Shown: positions 55,739-63,981 of the stretch, piece by piece
How the letters are laid out: the number at the start of each line of letters is the position of its first letter
Position numbering within the stretch: the stretch's first letter is position 1
Translations under genes and position numbers: made by a program
Notes under the pieces: model-generated
Told to the model about the DNA's origin: nothing
Seen by the model: only the letters and a program-made list of their open reading frames with translations
Database searches by the model: none
NCBI GenBank assembly: GCA_025360585.1
Contig: JANYBW010000053.1
Location: 25,593-89,592 of the forward strand
Direction of reading: 5' to 3'
DNA from: Actinomycetes bacterium
GTDB lineage: Bacteria > Actinomycetota > Acidimicrobiia > IMCC26256 > PALSA-610
Length of the DNA stretch: 64,000 nucleotides

Positions 55739-56413
55739 TTAGGAGCGGGCGCGTTTGGGTGCTCGCCGAACCGGCTCTGAAGTATTGAGCGATTCCATCA
55801 GCTGAAGCACAAGCGCGGACGACTGTTGGGGGCTTGGTGTTTCGACTCCGAGCGCACTCAAGACGCCCATTCCAAGATCGATACTCACGAGCAACGTCGT
55901 CAGGGCTCGCATATCGGTGCCACGTGCAGCGCCAGATGCTCGTTTCCATTCAGTGTGTGCGGCCGTCCAATCATCGACGCGAGCTTGCAAGATCGTGCTC
56001 AATTGATCCCGCACATCGTCGTCGGTGCGCGCCGCTACGGCTGCTTCCAACAGGAGCTTCCGGGACCGTTGTCGACGCGCACTCGATGAGATTGTGAACT
56101 GGTACGCGTCGATCTCGGGCAGGGTTTTCTTCACGATCGAAGCAGGTAGCGTTGCGAGATCCTCGGTGATGCTGGCCCGCACCGCTTCGACCAACAGGTC
56201 AGCTTTCCCCCGAAAGGTTGCATAGATCGCGCCGCTACTCAAACCGGTTTCCGCCGCGATCCCACGAACGGTGACCGCCGCGTACCCGTCGTTGGCGAAG
56301 AGATCGGTTGCGCTTTCGATGATTCGAGTACGGGTCGCGAGTGCTTTCGGAGTGAGCCGTCGTCCGTCGTAGCTCGAACTGTGATGGGGCAACGCTTCAG
56401 ACGCACGCGTCAT
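55739..56413 (-). CDS. TetR-family transcriptional regulator
   Basis: A 224-residue repressor-type protein. The HTH is at about 25-70 (RTRIIESATDLFANDGYAAVTVRGIAAETGLSSGAIYATFRGKADLL). The ligand domain is not assignable. ATG 56413 overlaps the stop of a 60-codon frame (ATGA). A motif shared with the DegT-fold gene promoter lies in the divergent spacer upstream, a likely operator. Confidence 0.9.
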   Translation of the reverse strand: MTRASEALPHHSSSYDGRRLTPKALATRTRIIESATDLFANDGYAAVTVRGIAAETGLSSGAIYATFRGKADLLVEAVRASITEDLATLPASIVKKTLPEIDAYQFTISSSARRQRSRKLLLEAAVAARTDDDVRDQLSTILQARVDDWTAAHTEWKRASGAARGTDMRALTTLLVSIDLGMGVLSALGVETPSPQQSSALVLQLMESLNTSEPVRRAPKRARS

Positions 56414-56592
56414 GCCGCGAGCCAATCGGTGGTGACATCCCAAGCGTCGTCGCCCGGGTTGTAACTGAACCGCGATTCCACAACGGATGCTTGAGCTGCT
56501 TGAGCTTCTTGGGCGCTTGCAACGGGCCGTCCGGACAGTAGGTAAACGTGCCTTCCGCGCCCTTGTACCAAGCGAGATTGGTATTCAATCAT
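56410..56592 (-). CDS. Small protein coupled to the TetR gene
   Basis: A 60-residue frame beginning MIEYQSRLVQGRGRHVYLL and ending DDAWDVTTDWLAA. Support is from signals: AGGAGG lies 6 nt before the ATG and the stop overlaps the TetR start (ATGA). No family is recognised. It may be a leader peptide or a remnant of a longer gene. Other frames over this stretch lack such a signal. Confidence 0.55.
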   Translation of the reverse strand: MIEYQSRLVQGRGRHVYLLSGRPVASAQEAQAAQASVVESRFSYNPGDDAWDVTTDWLAA

Positions 56593-56662
56593 GATGGTCC
56601 TCCTGTGGCGGCCCTCAGCCTGTGCCGGTCCATCTTGGGCGAGCGATCCTGTTCACGATTAT

Positions 56663-56680
56663 CATAACGTTGTTCGGTTT
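56663..56680. promoter_or_regulatory. Candidate TetR operator/promoter, site 1
   Basis: CATAACGTTGTTCGGTTT in the divergent spacer between the TetR operon and the NTF2-like gene. 14 of 18 bases are identical to site 2 at 59620. On the minus strand it reads into a TATGAT -10-like hexamer. The half-sites CATAAC/CCGAAC flank a 3-bp centre. Confidence 0.5.
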
Positions 56681-56731
56681 TTGAGCACTAGACCCGGTCC
56701 TGAAATTTCTCAGTGCCCGGAGGAGGCAGCA

Positions 56732-57007
56732 ATGATTCAACCCGCAGAGCTAGACGAATTGCTGGGGCGCTGGTGGTTCAACTACGAGGAAGGACATTTC
56801 GATGTTTTGCGGAACCTCATCACTGACGACGCGATGTTTGCTTCGTCCATATTGGTTGCCCAGCTCGTGGGTGGAGTGCCATCGCCGTTGCCGTGTGGGA
56901 TTGCGAATGGTGCGGTGCGTCTGGTGGACGGTGCGTTGAAGCCGTCGAAGTTCGAAGTCGTGCTCGATACGATGGTGTCGATTGTGTTTAGCAGCGTGCG
57001 CGGATGA
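56732..57007 (+). CDS. NTF2/SnoaL-like protein with central deletion
   Basis: A 91-residue protein with the family start (LLGRWWFNYEEGHFDVLRNLITDDAMF) fused directly to the family end (VAQLVGGVPSPLPCGIANGAVRLVDG...LDTMVSIVF). Relatives I recall are about 140 residues with some 45 residues between these blocks, so the middle of the cone-shaped barrel appears to be missing, in frame. GGAGGAGG lies upstream of ATG 56732. It overlaps the SDR gene (ATGA). Probably non-functional or a fragment. Confidence 0.65.
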   Translation: MIQPAELDELLGRWWFNYEEGHFDVLRNLITDDAMFASSILVAQLVGGVPSPLPCGIANGAVRLVDGALKPSKFEVVLDTMVSIVFSSVRG

Positions 57008-57846
57008 GTGCGCGGTTCGCAGGAAAGCGCGCGATCGTCACTGGGGCATCACGCGGGATTGGTGCCGCAATCGCCGAGCGGCTTGCGGCGGAGGGTGCTG
57101 CGGTTGCCATCGTCGCGCGTACTTTGGAACAACACGATCATCTCGCGGGCTCGTTGCAGGAAACGGCTAAACGCCTCGAACAATACGGCGGCAACGTCGT
57201 CGTGATCGCCGCCGATCTGACCGATGATGAAAGTCGCGCAACGATTGTTCCGATCGCAGTGGATCGACTCGGCGGTCCGATCGATATCTTGGTGAACAAC
57301 GCAGCGGCAGCAATGTACGCACCGATGGAGTCTTTTTCCTTGAAGCGTCGCCGCTTGATCTTTGAGGTCAATGTGCACGCTCCGATGGATCTTGCGCAGG
57401 CTGTGCTGCCTGGCATGATCGAGGGAGGCGAGGGCTGGATCGTCAATTTGTCGTCGGGCAGCACGCGCCATGCAATTGGTCCACCGTTTCCGGTCACCGC
57501 CGTCGGCTCGACGATTGGCGTCTACGGCGCATCCAAAGCCGCGCTCAATCGAATGACGAACGCGTTGGCCCACGAGATGCACCCGCACGAAATTCGTATC
57601 AACACCGTCGAGCCTCGCGCCGCGGTGATGAGCGAAGGCGCAGCTGCACTCGTTGGTGCCTCCGTTACCGCTGATCAAATTGAATCAATGGAAGCAATGG
57701 TGGAAGCCACAGTTGCGTTGTGCGCGTGCGGCCCGGAAATCTCCGGTGGTTGTTTCGTAAGCCTTGACCTCATCGATGAGCTTGGCCTCGTTGTTCATAA
57801 CCTCGACGGCAGTCTGTTCCACCCCCCGCACCAAGGAGCATCATGA
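57004..57846 (+). CDS. Short-chain dehydrogenase/reductase (intact)
   Basis: A 280-residue SDR with TGASRGIG at 14-21, [10 protein letters not shown], a Ser in NLSSGSTRH and [11 protein letters not shown]. It has a long substrate loop ([18 protein letters not shown]). Overlaps the NTF2-like gene before it and the broken SDR after it by 4 bp each, so it is the middle gene of a three-gene operon. Substrate unknown; such SDRs often act in steroid or terpenoid breakdown. Confidence 0.88.
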   Translation: MSARFAGKRAIVTGASRGIGAAIAERLAAEGAAVAIVARTLEQHDHLAGSLQETAKRLEQYGGNVVVIAADLTDDESRATIVPIAVDRLGGPIDILVNNAAAAMYAPMESFSLKRRRLIFEVNVHAPMDLAQAVLPGMIEGGEGWIVNLSSGSTRHAIGPPFPVTAVGSTIGVYGASKAALNRMTNALAHEMHPHEIRINTVEPRAAVMSEGAAALVGASVTADQIESMEAMVEATVALCACGPEISGGCFVSLDLIDELGLVVHNLDGSLFHPPHQGAS

Positions 57847-58327
57847 ATCCATTCGATCTTTCCGGCAAAGTCGCCATCGTGACCGGCTCGACCAAAGGGC
57901 TTGGCCGTGCGATGGTCGAAGGGCTTGCGGCCGCCGGTGCCGATGTCGTCGTGTCGAGTCGCAAGCAAGAACTGTGTGATCAAGTTGCAGAAGAAGTGCG
58001 TGCCGCTACTGGTCGACGCGCCTTGCCCTTGGCCTGTACGGAGCGTCCAAAGCCGCGCTCTGGAACCTCACCAAGAGCCAAGCCCAGGAGTGTGCATCCT
58101 GGAAGGTGCGCGTGAACGTGTTGTCGCCCGGGCCGTTCATGAGCGAGATGGTCGCGGGTGCGGAGCGAAACGCGCCCGGATTTATTCAACGTATTGCGAA
58201 CGGCAACTGGCAGAAACGCGTTGCCGAAGCTCCCGAAATCGTCGGGCCCGTCGTGTACCTCGCGAGCGACGCGTCGTCCTACGTCACTGGCGACGACATT
58301 TCGGTCTCCGGCGGCATGCACAAGTAG
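57843..58327 (+). pseudogene. SDR gene broken by an internal deletion and frameshift
   Basis: The first frame (57843 to about 58030) encodes a normal SDR N-terminus ([37 protein letters not shown]). It then shifts: from about 58030 another frame encodes the SDR C-terminus ([45 protein letters not shown]). The NNAG motif and the catalytic Ser region between them are absent, a loss of about 75-85 residues. Neither frame alone can give an active enzyme. Confidence 0.8.
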
Positions 58328-58349
58328 GGCCCGATCCGGTGAACCTTGG

Positions 58350-59585
58350 CTACGTGAGGTTGTGTTCGCGGAGGAAGCCTTCGAGGGTTTCGCCTATGTA
58401 GTCGCAGTCGTCGTCGTTCAGTGAATGGCTGTTGGGCAGGATGAGACCCCACTCCATCACGCGATCCGCGTTCGGGAGCCCGCCCGCAGGTTGGCGAAAT
58501 ACCTTGTCGCGAAACGCGGGCTGGCGCGCCGCATTGCCCGTCCACACCATTCGGGTATCGATGCCATGCGATTCCATCCACTGCTGTAATTCGCCCCGTC
58601 GGATGCCCGAGTCAGCGTTGATGATGATGGGGAACATGTGCCAGCCAGTCTTCACTCCCTCGGTGAGGCGCGGGAGCGCGAAGTGCTGCGGCCAACGGGC
58701 AACGTGCGCTCCGGTGAGTGCGAAGCTACGTTGGCGGCGCACGATGTTATCGGCCAACTTGTCGAGTTGCACGAGACCAAACGCCGCGGAGATTTCCGAA
58801 GGTTCGAAATTCCAGCCAACCTCATCGAAGATGAACAGGTTGTCGTATTCGAGGGTGTCGTCGATGGGGCTAAAAAAGCTGCGCTCGATGCCCTTTTTCG
58901 ATCCGTAGATCTGCACTTCCGAACGGCGACCCCATCGGCGCAGCAAGAGCGCCTTATCGGTGAGCGCGTCGTCATCGAAACACACCATGCCGCCGGTGCC
59001 TGCGGCAGTGATGATGTGCGACAACGCAAAGCTGGTAAGGCTGATATGCGCCCGGGTGCCGGTAGGAGTGCCGCGCAATGTGAGCCCGAGGGCATCGCAT
59101 GAGTCTTCGATGACCCACAACTTGTGACGATCCGCGATTTCGCGAATGCGATCCCAATCGGGAGCGTTGCCAATGAGGTTCGGCGCCAGAATCGCCTTCG
59201 TGCGCGGCCCAATCATTGCTTCGATCGCGTCGACGTCGATCTGAAACGTATCGGGCGTGACGTCCACAAATACGGGAACGAGTTGGGCTCGAATCATTGG
59301 CGCGATGTCGGTAGAAAACGTGACCGCAGATGTGATGATTTCGTCGCCGGGTTCGAGGCCGAGTACTTCAATGGCGAGGTACAACGCGGAACTTCCAGAG
59401 TTGCACATCACGCCGCGCCGTTTACCGAAAAGCTCTGCAACGTGTTGTTCCATCAAACGAACATTGCGACCGATGCGTAGCGCCGTCGGACCACCACGCA
59501 GCACTGCGACCACAGCTTCGATCTCGCGCTCATCATGTACAGATCCGGCGTATTCAATACGACGTTGTGATCCAGATTCCGTCAT
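58350..59585 (-). CDS. DegT/DnrJ/EryC1/StrS-fold PLP enzyme with His in place of the catalytic Lys
   Basis: A 411-residue fold-type I PLP protein. SSALYLAIE binds phosphate and EDSCDALG provides the Asp (161) for the pyridine nitrogen. The position that holds the Schiff-base Lys in aminotransferases (SFxxxKxITxGxGG) reads SFALSHIITAAGTGG, with His190. This exchange is known in sugar 3-dehydratases such as ColD and E1 (RfbH type), which deoxygenate C3 of nucleotide sugars. GAGGAG lies 9 nt before ATG 59585. It lies in a catabolic-looking cluster, so substrate is open. Confidence 0.85.
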   Translation of the reverse strand: MTESGSQRRIEYAGSVHDEREIEAVVAVLRGGPTALRIGRNVRLMEQHVAELFGKRRGVMCNSGSSALYLAIEVLGLEPGDEIITSAVTFSTDIAPMIRAQLVPVFVDVTPDTFQIDVDAIEAMIGPRTKAILAPNLIGNAPDWDRIREIADRHKLWVIEDSCDALGLTLRGTPTGTRAHISLTSFALSHIITAAGTGGMVCFDDDALTDKALLLRRWGRRSEVQIYGSKKGIERSFFSPIDDTLEYDNLFIFDEVGWNFEPSEISAAFGLVQLDKLADNIVRRQRSFALTGAHVARWPQHFALPRLTEGVKTGWHMFPIIINADSGIRRGELQQWMESHGIDTRMVWTGNAARQPAFRDKVFRQPAGGLPNADRVMEWGLILPNSHSLNDDDCDYIGETLEGFLREHNLT

Positions 59586-59619
59586 GGCTACGAGCTCCTC
59601 AAACCGGCGGGTCCACAAA

Positions 59620-59637
59620 CATAACACCGTTCGGTTC
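59620..59637. promoter_or_regulatory. Candidate TetR operator/promoter, site 2
   Basis: CATAACACCGTTCGGTTC, 34 nt upstream of the DegT-fold gene. Matches site 1 (56663) at 14 of 18 positions and reads into TATGTT on the minus strand. Confidence 0.5.
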
Positions 59638-59660
59638 TAAGGAATCGCTAGGTGGTCGGA

Positions 59661-61772
59661 TCAGGCCGGTGCAACCGAAACGGGAATTCCCGTGAGGTGC
59701 GACATTCCGCTGATCGGATCGAAGCTTCCCGCGCCGCTAGGCGAAAGCATGTTGACGTTCACGCCCGGAAACCGTTGTGCAGTCTTCATGCCCGAAGCCG
59801 ATTGATTACCGAAACCATGGGTCATCGCTACGACGCCCGCACGTAAGTTTGGATCTGCGGCCACGAGCGCGACTACCGAACCGCAGTCGTTGTAAATACG
59901 AGCCGGCTGATCGATTTGTAAACCGAGCTTCGCGATATCCGTGGGGTGCATGAAGATTGGGTTGTGATCTGCGCCGCGTTCTTTGAGCGCCGCGACATTT
60001 TGGAAGAACGAATTCAGCGTATTGGTGGTCCGGCGATTGATGAGCTTGAGTTGATCCACCGGCTCCTGTTCGAAATCGTTGAAGATAACCGCAGCGCGCG
60101 CAAGCGTTGATTCCAGAATTGCAGGGCAGCAATCGAGAACGCGATCCTCGGTCATGATTTGTTCGGTGAAGAACGTGCCCGGTTCATTGCGGGCCAAGAG
60201 TGCTAGGCCACGCTCAGCTTGTCGAAGCCCCGCGATCGAGTAGCCGATCGCGTCGAGCCCAGCATCGAAATAGTCGGACAAGACATCGGGGTGCGAACCG
60301 TCGTCGTGGCCGTCGAGCATCGACGGAATGCCCAGTTCTTGTAACAGCCTCGCGAGGATCCACCATTCCTCCTTGCGCTCGTTTGGGTCCACAACTCGAT
60401 CGGTCCATTGAGCAGAAGGGATGCGCTGAACGCCCTGCGTGAAAAAATTGAGATCCTCGCGCTCGAACTGCCCTGCCGCGGGAAGGTTGTAATGCGCCGA
60501 CTCTCCTGTTGCGTTGCGGTAGAGATCGATACATACCAAAAGATCTAATGATTCCAGAGCCTTTTGCAGTCGCTCGCCGCCCCCGATCGAAAGCACCGGA
60601 TTGCCCGAAGCGACGATGAGGGCACGAATTGGTTGTTCGTCGTCGAGGATCATGTCGGCCAAGATGGCGCCGGGCAGCATCGTGCGGCTGGGCCGATATG
60701 GGCCCCACTTGGTGGGCTGAAACGAGCTTTCGTCGAGCGCAGCGAGCGCCCCCATTGGTGCGGTGGCGCGAGCCGGGACCCAGTTGCCGCCGGGCCGATC
60801 AAAGTTGTCGGTCACGACGAGCAGCATCTGTAGGAGCCAATATGCGAGCGCACCTTGACGGCCAAGGTTGGCGCCAGTCGACATGTGCGCGGCGGCTCGC
60901 GGCGCGGCCGCGAAACCTTGGGCCAGCGCGATGATTTCCTTCGCGTCGATGCCGACAATATCCGCGACTCGTTCCGGCGAATACTGGGCAACAAATTCGC
61001 GTAGGCCCTCTACATTGCGAAGATGACTGCCGTTGGTCGAAACGGCGAATCCGATTGTGCGATCAATCTCGTGGATGATCGCCGCGAGCAAATACGGATC
61101 AGTATCGGGACGAATTTGGATCGTCTCGCCAATGCCGGAACCGGTCTCGACTTTGAGCGGGTTGATGAAACGAATTGTGGCGCCTCGATCATGCGCGGCC
61201 TTCAAAACTGCAATGGGATCGCCCATCGCGTGAAACGATCCTTTACTCACTCGCGGATTGGTGCCGATCATCAAAAGAAAATCAGTGCGATCAATATCTG
61301 GGATCGGATGGATTTCCGCTGAGCCGTACAGCACTTCGCTGATCGCGAACTTGTTCGCGCAATCTTGTGTGCCTGCGGTGAACAATCGGTTCGAGCCGAT
61401 CATTGCCAAAAAGAGTCCGACCGAAATACCTGCACTGGCATTGAACGCGTTGGGGTTACCGATGTACGCAGCTACCGACGACGGACCGTGTTGCGCGATG
61501 ATCGTTTGCAATCGCGCCGCAATGTCGCTTAACGCAGGATCCCACGCAACGTCTTCAAACTTGTTGCCGACTCGGCGCTGCGGGAGATCGAGTCGATCCG
61601 GATCGTTGTGCACATCGGCGGCGAGGAGCCCCTTTTTGCACACGAAACCAGCCGTCACCGGATGGCCTTTGTCGGCACGAAGGGCTTCCAGCCGACCATC
61701 AACAACGGTCGCCACGAGCCCGCAGTTGACTTCGCAGAGTCGACAAAACGTCTTGACTGTGGTTGTGCTCAT
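59661..61772 (-). CDS. Molybdopterin-dependent oxidoreductase (DMSO reductase family)
   Basis: A 703-residue enzyme. An N-terminal [4Fe-4S] site (CRLCEVNC then CKKG; Cys10, 13, 17, 45) is followed by the Mo-bis-MGD domains (TQDCANKFA, LLMIGTNPRVSKGS, GANLGRQGALAYWLL, FDRPGGNW) and a C-terminal dinucleotide-binding domain (NPIFMHPTDIAKLGL, VVAMTHGFGNQ). It resembles catalytic subunits of the formate dehydrogenase/arsenite/thiosulfate type. No electron-transfer subunit lies beside it, so it may act as a soluble enzyme. GGAG is 4 nt from the ATG. Confidence 0.9.
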   Translation of the reverse strand: MSTTTVKTFCRLCEVNCGLVATVVDGRLEALRADKGHPVTAGFVCKKGLLAADVHNDPDRLDLPQRRVGNKFEDVAWDPALSDIAARLQTIIAQHGPSSVAAYIGNPNAFNASAGISVGLFLAMIGSNRLFTAGTQDCANKFAISEVLYGSAEIHPIPDIDRTDFLLMIGTNPRVSKGSFHAMGDPIAVLKAAHDRGATIRFINPLKVETGSGIGETIQIRPDTDPYLLAAIIHEIDRTIGFAVSTNGSHLRNVEGLREFVAQYSPERVADIVGIDAKEIIALAQGFAAAPRAAAHMSTGANLGRQGALAYWLLQMLLVVTDNFDRPGGNWVPARATAPMGALAALDESSFQPTKWGPYRPSRTMLPGAILADMILDDEQPIRALIVASGNPVLSIGGGERLQKALESLDLLVCIDLYRNATGESAHYNLPAAGQFEREDLNFFTQGVQRIPSAQWTDRVVDPNERKEEWWILARLLQELGIPSMLDGHDDGSHPDVLSDYFDAGLDAIGYSIAGLRQAERGLALLARNEPGTFFTEQIMTEDRVLDCCPAILESTLARAAVIFNDFEQEPVDQLKLINRRTTNTLNSFFQNVAALKERGADHNPIFMHPTDIAKLGLQIDQPARIYNDCGSVVALVAADPNLRAGVVAMTHGFGNQSASGMKTAQRFPGVNVNMLSPSGAGSFDPISGMSHLTGIPVSVAPA

Positions 61773-61856
61773 GGTGCTCCGAACGATGCTGGCTTGATAT
61801 TGGTGAGCAACCGTAGTTCGTCGGCCACGCGGCGAGTTCGCCGGTGACGCAGCGGT

Positions 61857-62246
61857 TTACGACGCGTCTTGCGCGAGCTGGATGAGTTGTTGTTCTAGCG
61901 CCCGCACGGCGCCAGCTCCCGAGACGGCGAGCTGGGTGACGACGATTGCATACTGCTGCGCCGCATCGTGAAGTCTCGCTCTCCGTTGCGCCTCGCTCAG
62001 CAGAGATCGCGACGCTGCAACGGAAGTCCCGCGGCGTCCGTCGCTGACGATGAGGCCATCGCGGATGAGTGCTTCGTAGACCTTGCTCACGGTGCCTTTG
62101 GCAATTCCGAGGTCGTTCGCAAGCTGGCGGATGGTGGGCAAGGCTGTGCCCGCGGCGAGTGTCCCGCCGTTGATCATGGTGGCAAGCTGCGCACGCACCT
62201 GTTCATACACGGGGACTGCTGACCCCGGATCCACACTGAGAATCAT
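61857..62246 (-). CDS. GntR-family regulator, YtrA-like
   Basis: A 129-residue regulator: an N-terminal winged HTH (PVYEQVRAQLATMINGGTLAAGTALPTIRQLANDLGIAKGTVSKVYEALIRDGLI) and a short helical C-terminus without a ligand domain, as in the YtrA subfamily. ATG 62246 overlaps the stop of the membrane-protein gene (ATGA). Such regulators control the operon they lie in; the palindrome at 63135 is the expected target. Confidence 0.87.
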   Translation of the reverse strand: MILSVDPGSAVPVYEQVRAQLATMINGGTLAAGTALPTIRQLANDLGIAKGTVSKVYEALIRDGLIVSDGRRGTSVAASRSLLSEAQRRARLHDAAQQYAIVVTQLAVSGAGAVRALEQQLIQLAQDAS

Positions 62247-63103
62247 GAAACCGAAGTGGGAACTCTGGTTGAACGCGAACGCAGTGGTTTCGGCAACGCG
62301 ATTTTGCGGGCTTTGGACGCGAATGCGACGGCGGCTATCGCGGTGATAATCGAACTCAACGTGAGTAGACCACGAATTTGGAGACTCGAATGGTGACTCG
62401 CGCGCTGGAGTGAAAGCGCGGCCAGCATCCACAGCATCGAGGCCCCAGCGGCATCGAGCCCGACGACTGCGCAGTTGCGCAAAGCGTTATCGGCTTTGGC
62501 GAGCGGTGCAGGTAACGCGGGGCGGCCTCGGGTTGCGATTCTGTGTTGCATGAAAGCAATCGCTGCGACAATCGCGAGAATCAGCAGACCGTTCGTTGCT
62601 TCTACACGAACACGATTGCCAGGCGACGATAGTGCCGCCGATGCCAACGTTGCGAGGAGCGCGAGGAGTGCTCCAATCCAAAACCCATTGCGAACGCCGG
62701 CGTTTCGGTAACCGGCACGTGATCGCAGTTCTAGCGAAGCGACTCGTGTCGAGGCGCGCGGACTGCGGATCCAGTGGTTCTCGCTGGCGACGATGCCGAA
62801 TAAATAGCCAGCCATGATCGCAACAAACACCGTCGTGAAATGAATTGTGAAGGTATCAGGGGCCCGGCTGAACAGAACTGCAAGAGTGCTTGTCAGTGCG
62901 ATGAGTGAGCAGGTAGCGCGGAAATGTCGCGATCGTGCGAGAGCTCGTTCGATGAGCGCAATGTTTGAATCCGTTGGTTCGAGATTGTGCCGAGTGATGA
63001 ACGCCGCGACGCGGCGGGGGTCAACGTCCCCGTACGTCCGGCGCACCCAAGAGACAAGGAAGGCGAAAGGAACTAGCGCCAGAATGAATAGTCTCGCCAC
63101 CAC
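62243..63103 (-). CDS. Polytopic membrane protein of unknown function
   Basis: A 286-residue protein with about six hydrophobic helices (RLFILALVPFAFLVSW, FTTVFVAIMAGYLFGIVA, WIGALLALLATLASAAL, GLLILAIVAAIAF, GASMLWMLAALSL, IITAIAAVAFAS). AAGGAG lies 5 nt before GTG 63103 and 8 nt before GTG 63100; either can be the start. It is the first gene of an operon with the YtrA-like regulator, an arrangement often seen with envelope-stress or export functions. No family recognised. Confidence 0.75.
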   Translation of the reverse strand: MVARLFILALVPFAFLVSWVRRTYGDVDPRRVAAFITRHNLEPTDSNIALIERALARSRHFRATCSLIALTSTLAVLFSRAPDTFTIHFTTVFVAIMAGYLFGIVASENHWIRSPRASTRVASLELRSRAGYRNAGVRNGFWIGALLALLATLASAALSSPGNRVRVEATNGLLILAIVAAIAFMQHRIATRGRPALPAPLAKADNALRNCAVVGLDAAGASMLWMLAALSLQRASHHSSLQIRGLLTLSSIITAIAAVAFASKARKIALPKPLRSRSTRVPTSVS

Positions 63104-63134
63104 GATGACTCCTTGTCGAAAAAGATTTCTTGAC

Positions 63135-63154
63135 TGTCCCATGATCATGGGACA
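63135..63154. promoter_or_regulatory. Perfect 20-bp operator palindrome
   Basis: TGTCCCATGATCATGGGACA is a perfect palindrome in the divergent spacer between the GntR operon and the gene at 63166. A third ATGGGA half-site lies at 63158-63163. Position and form fit a YtrA-type GntR autoregulatory site. Confidence 0.7.
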
Positions 63155-63165
63155 ATAATGGGAGT

Positions 63166-63768
63166 ATGTCAAGTTCCAATGTGTCGATGAGTGCGCCAGA
63201 TACCTCACCAGTTGTTGATGCCGACTCGTACTACGCATTGTTGGATTTGTTGATCCCGCCACCGCGATCGAAACGGTTCGCGGTGGTCGTCGCACTGAGC
63301 TCGATTGCCGTAGTGGTTTCCGTAGTTTTGATTGCAGTCTCCGGAGCGGTCGTGCCGCGGCTCAGCGTGACTGGCAATGCGTGGTCGGCTACGCGCAACG
63401 GTCCCGCGTCATTTCAGTTATTGATTCGCAATGATGGATTGCGCCCGGCGACGATCACGCGGCTGCGAATCGATGCAGCGGGTCTCATAGGCGGCACGCT
63501 TGAAGTTCGGCTACCGGTAACGATCCGTGGTGGCGAAAGTGCAACGTTTGCGGCTCATTTTCAGCGTATTCAATGCCCGCAAATTCGTCCAACGCAGTAC
63601 CGCGACGGGCTCCAAATCGAAGCGAATGGCGATGTGGGTCTCACCACGACGATCACCGCGAGCACAAGCTTCACCCTCAGCCGTCCTGGAACGCGGTCCT
63701 TTGAAGGATCGGATCCGTTGCGCATCGGATGGCCAGCAGGTATTTCCCAAGAAGCCTGCGCTGCGTAA
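63166..63768 (+). CDS. Single-pass membrane protein of unknown function
   Basis: A 200-residue protein with a cytoplasmic N-terminus, one hydrophobic helix at about 38-62 (FAVVVALSSIAVVVSVVLIAVSGAVV) and an outer beta-rich domain (LSVTGNAWSATRNGPASFQLLIRNDG) with two Cys. The domain resembles a generic Ig-like fold. There is no usable Shine-Dalgarno before ATG 63166, so translation may be leaderless. It shares the palindromic operator region with the GntR operon. Confidence 0.65.
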   Translation: MSSSNVSMSAPDTSPVVDADSYYALLDLLIPPPRSKRFAVVVALSSIAVVVSVVLIAVSGAVVPRLSVTGNAWSATRNGPASFQLLIRNDGLRPATITRLRIDAAGLIGGTLEVRLPVTIRGGESATFAAHFQRIQCPQIRPTQYRDGLQIEANGDVGLTTTITASTSFTLSRPGTRSFEGSDPLRIGWPAGISQEACAA

Positions 63769-63981
63769 CTCGCTACGGTCTGTGAGCATCAGGACGCAAG
63801 GTGCATTGGCAGAACCTCGGTATTGCGAGAGGTGGGGCACGCTCTCGCTGCCCATCGTGAAGTTCCGTTCTCCGTGAGCGTCACTCAAGCCAAATCGCTT
63901 CGAGTCGGCAAAGGCTCGAATGTCTCATGGTTGTGGGATGATGCCTGTATCTGTTGGTGTTTTGATACGGGAGTGGTTTCG
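63769..63981. other. 213-bp spacer without a recognised gene
   Basis: I see no coding frame, tRNA or clear terminator here. A small imperfect hairpin (CCTC...GAGG) occurs near 63822-63841. Confidence 0.5.

Noticed and set aside
56397..56588. 63-codon frame overlapping the small TetR-coupled gene
   Set aside because: It lacks a Shine-Dalgarno at proper spacing and overlaps the TetR start out of phase; the other frame has AGGAGG and the ATGA junction.
57843..58115. A complete 90-residue SDR-like gene
   Set aside because: After about residue 62 the frame leaves the SDR sequence, which resumes in another frame; annotated as one broken gene instead.
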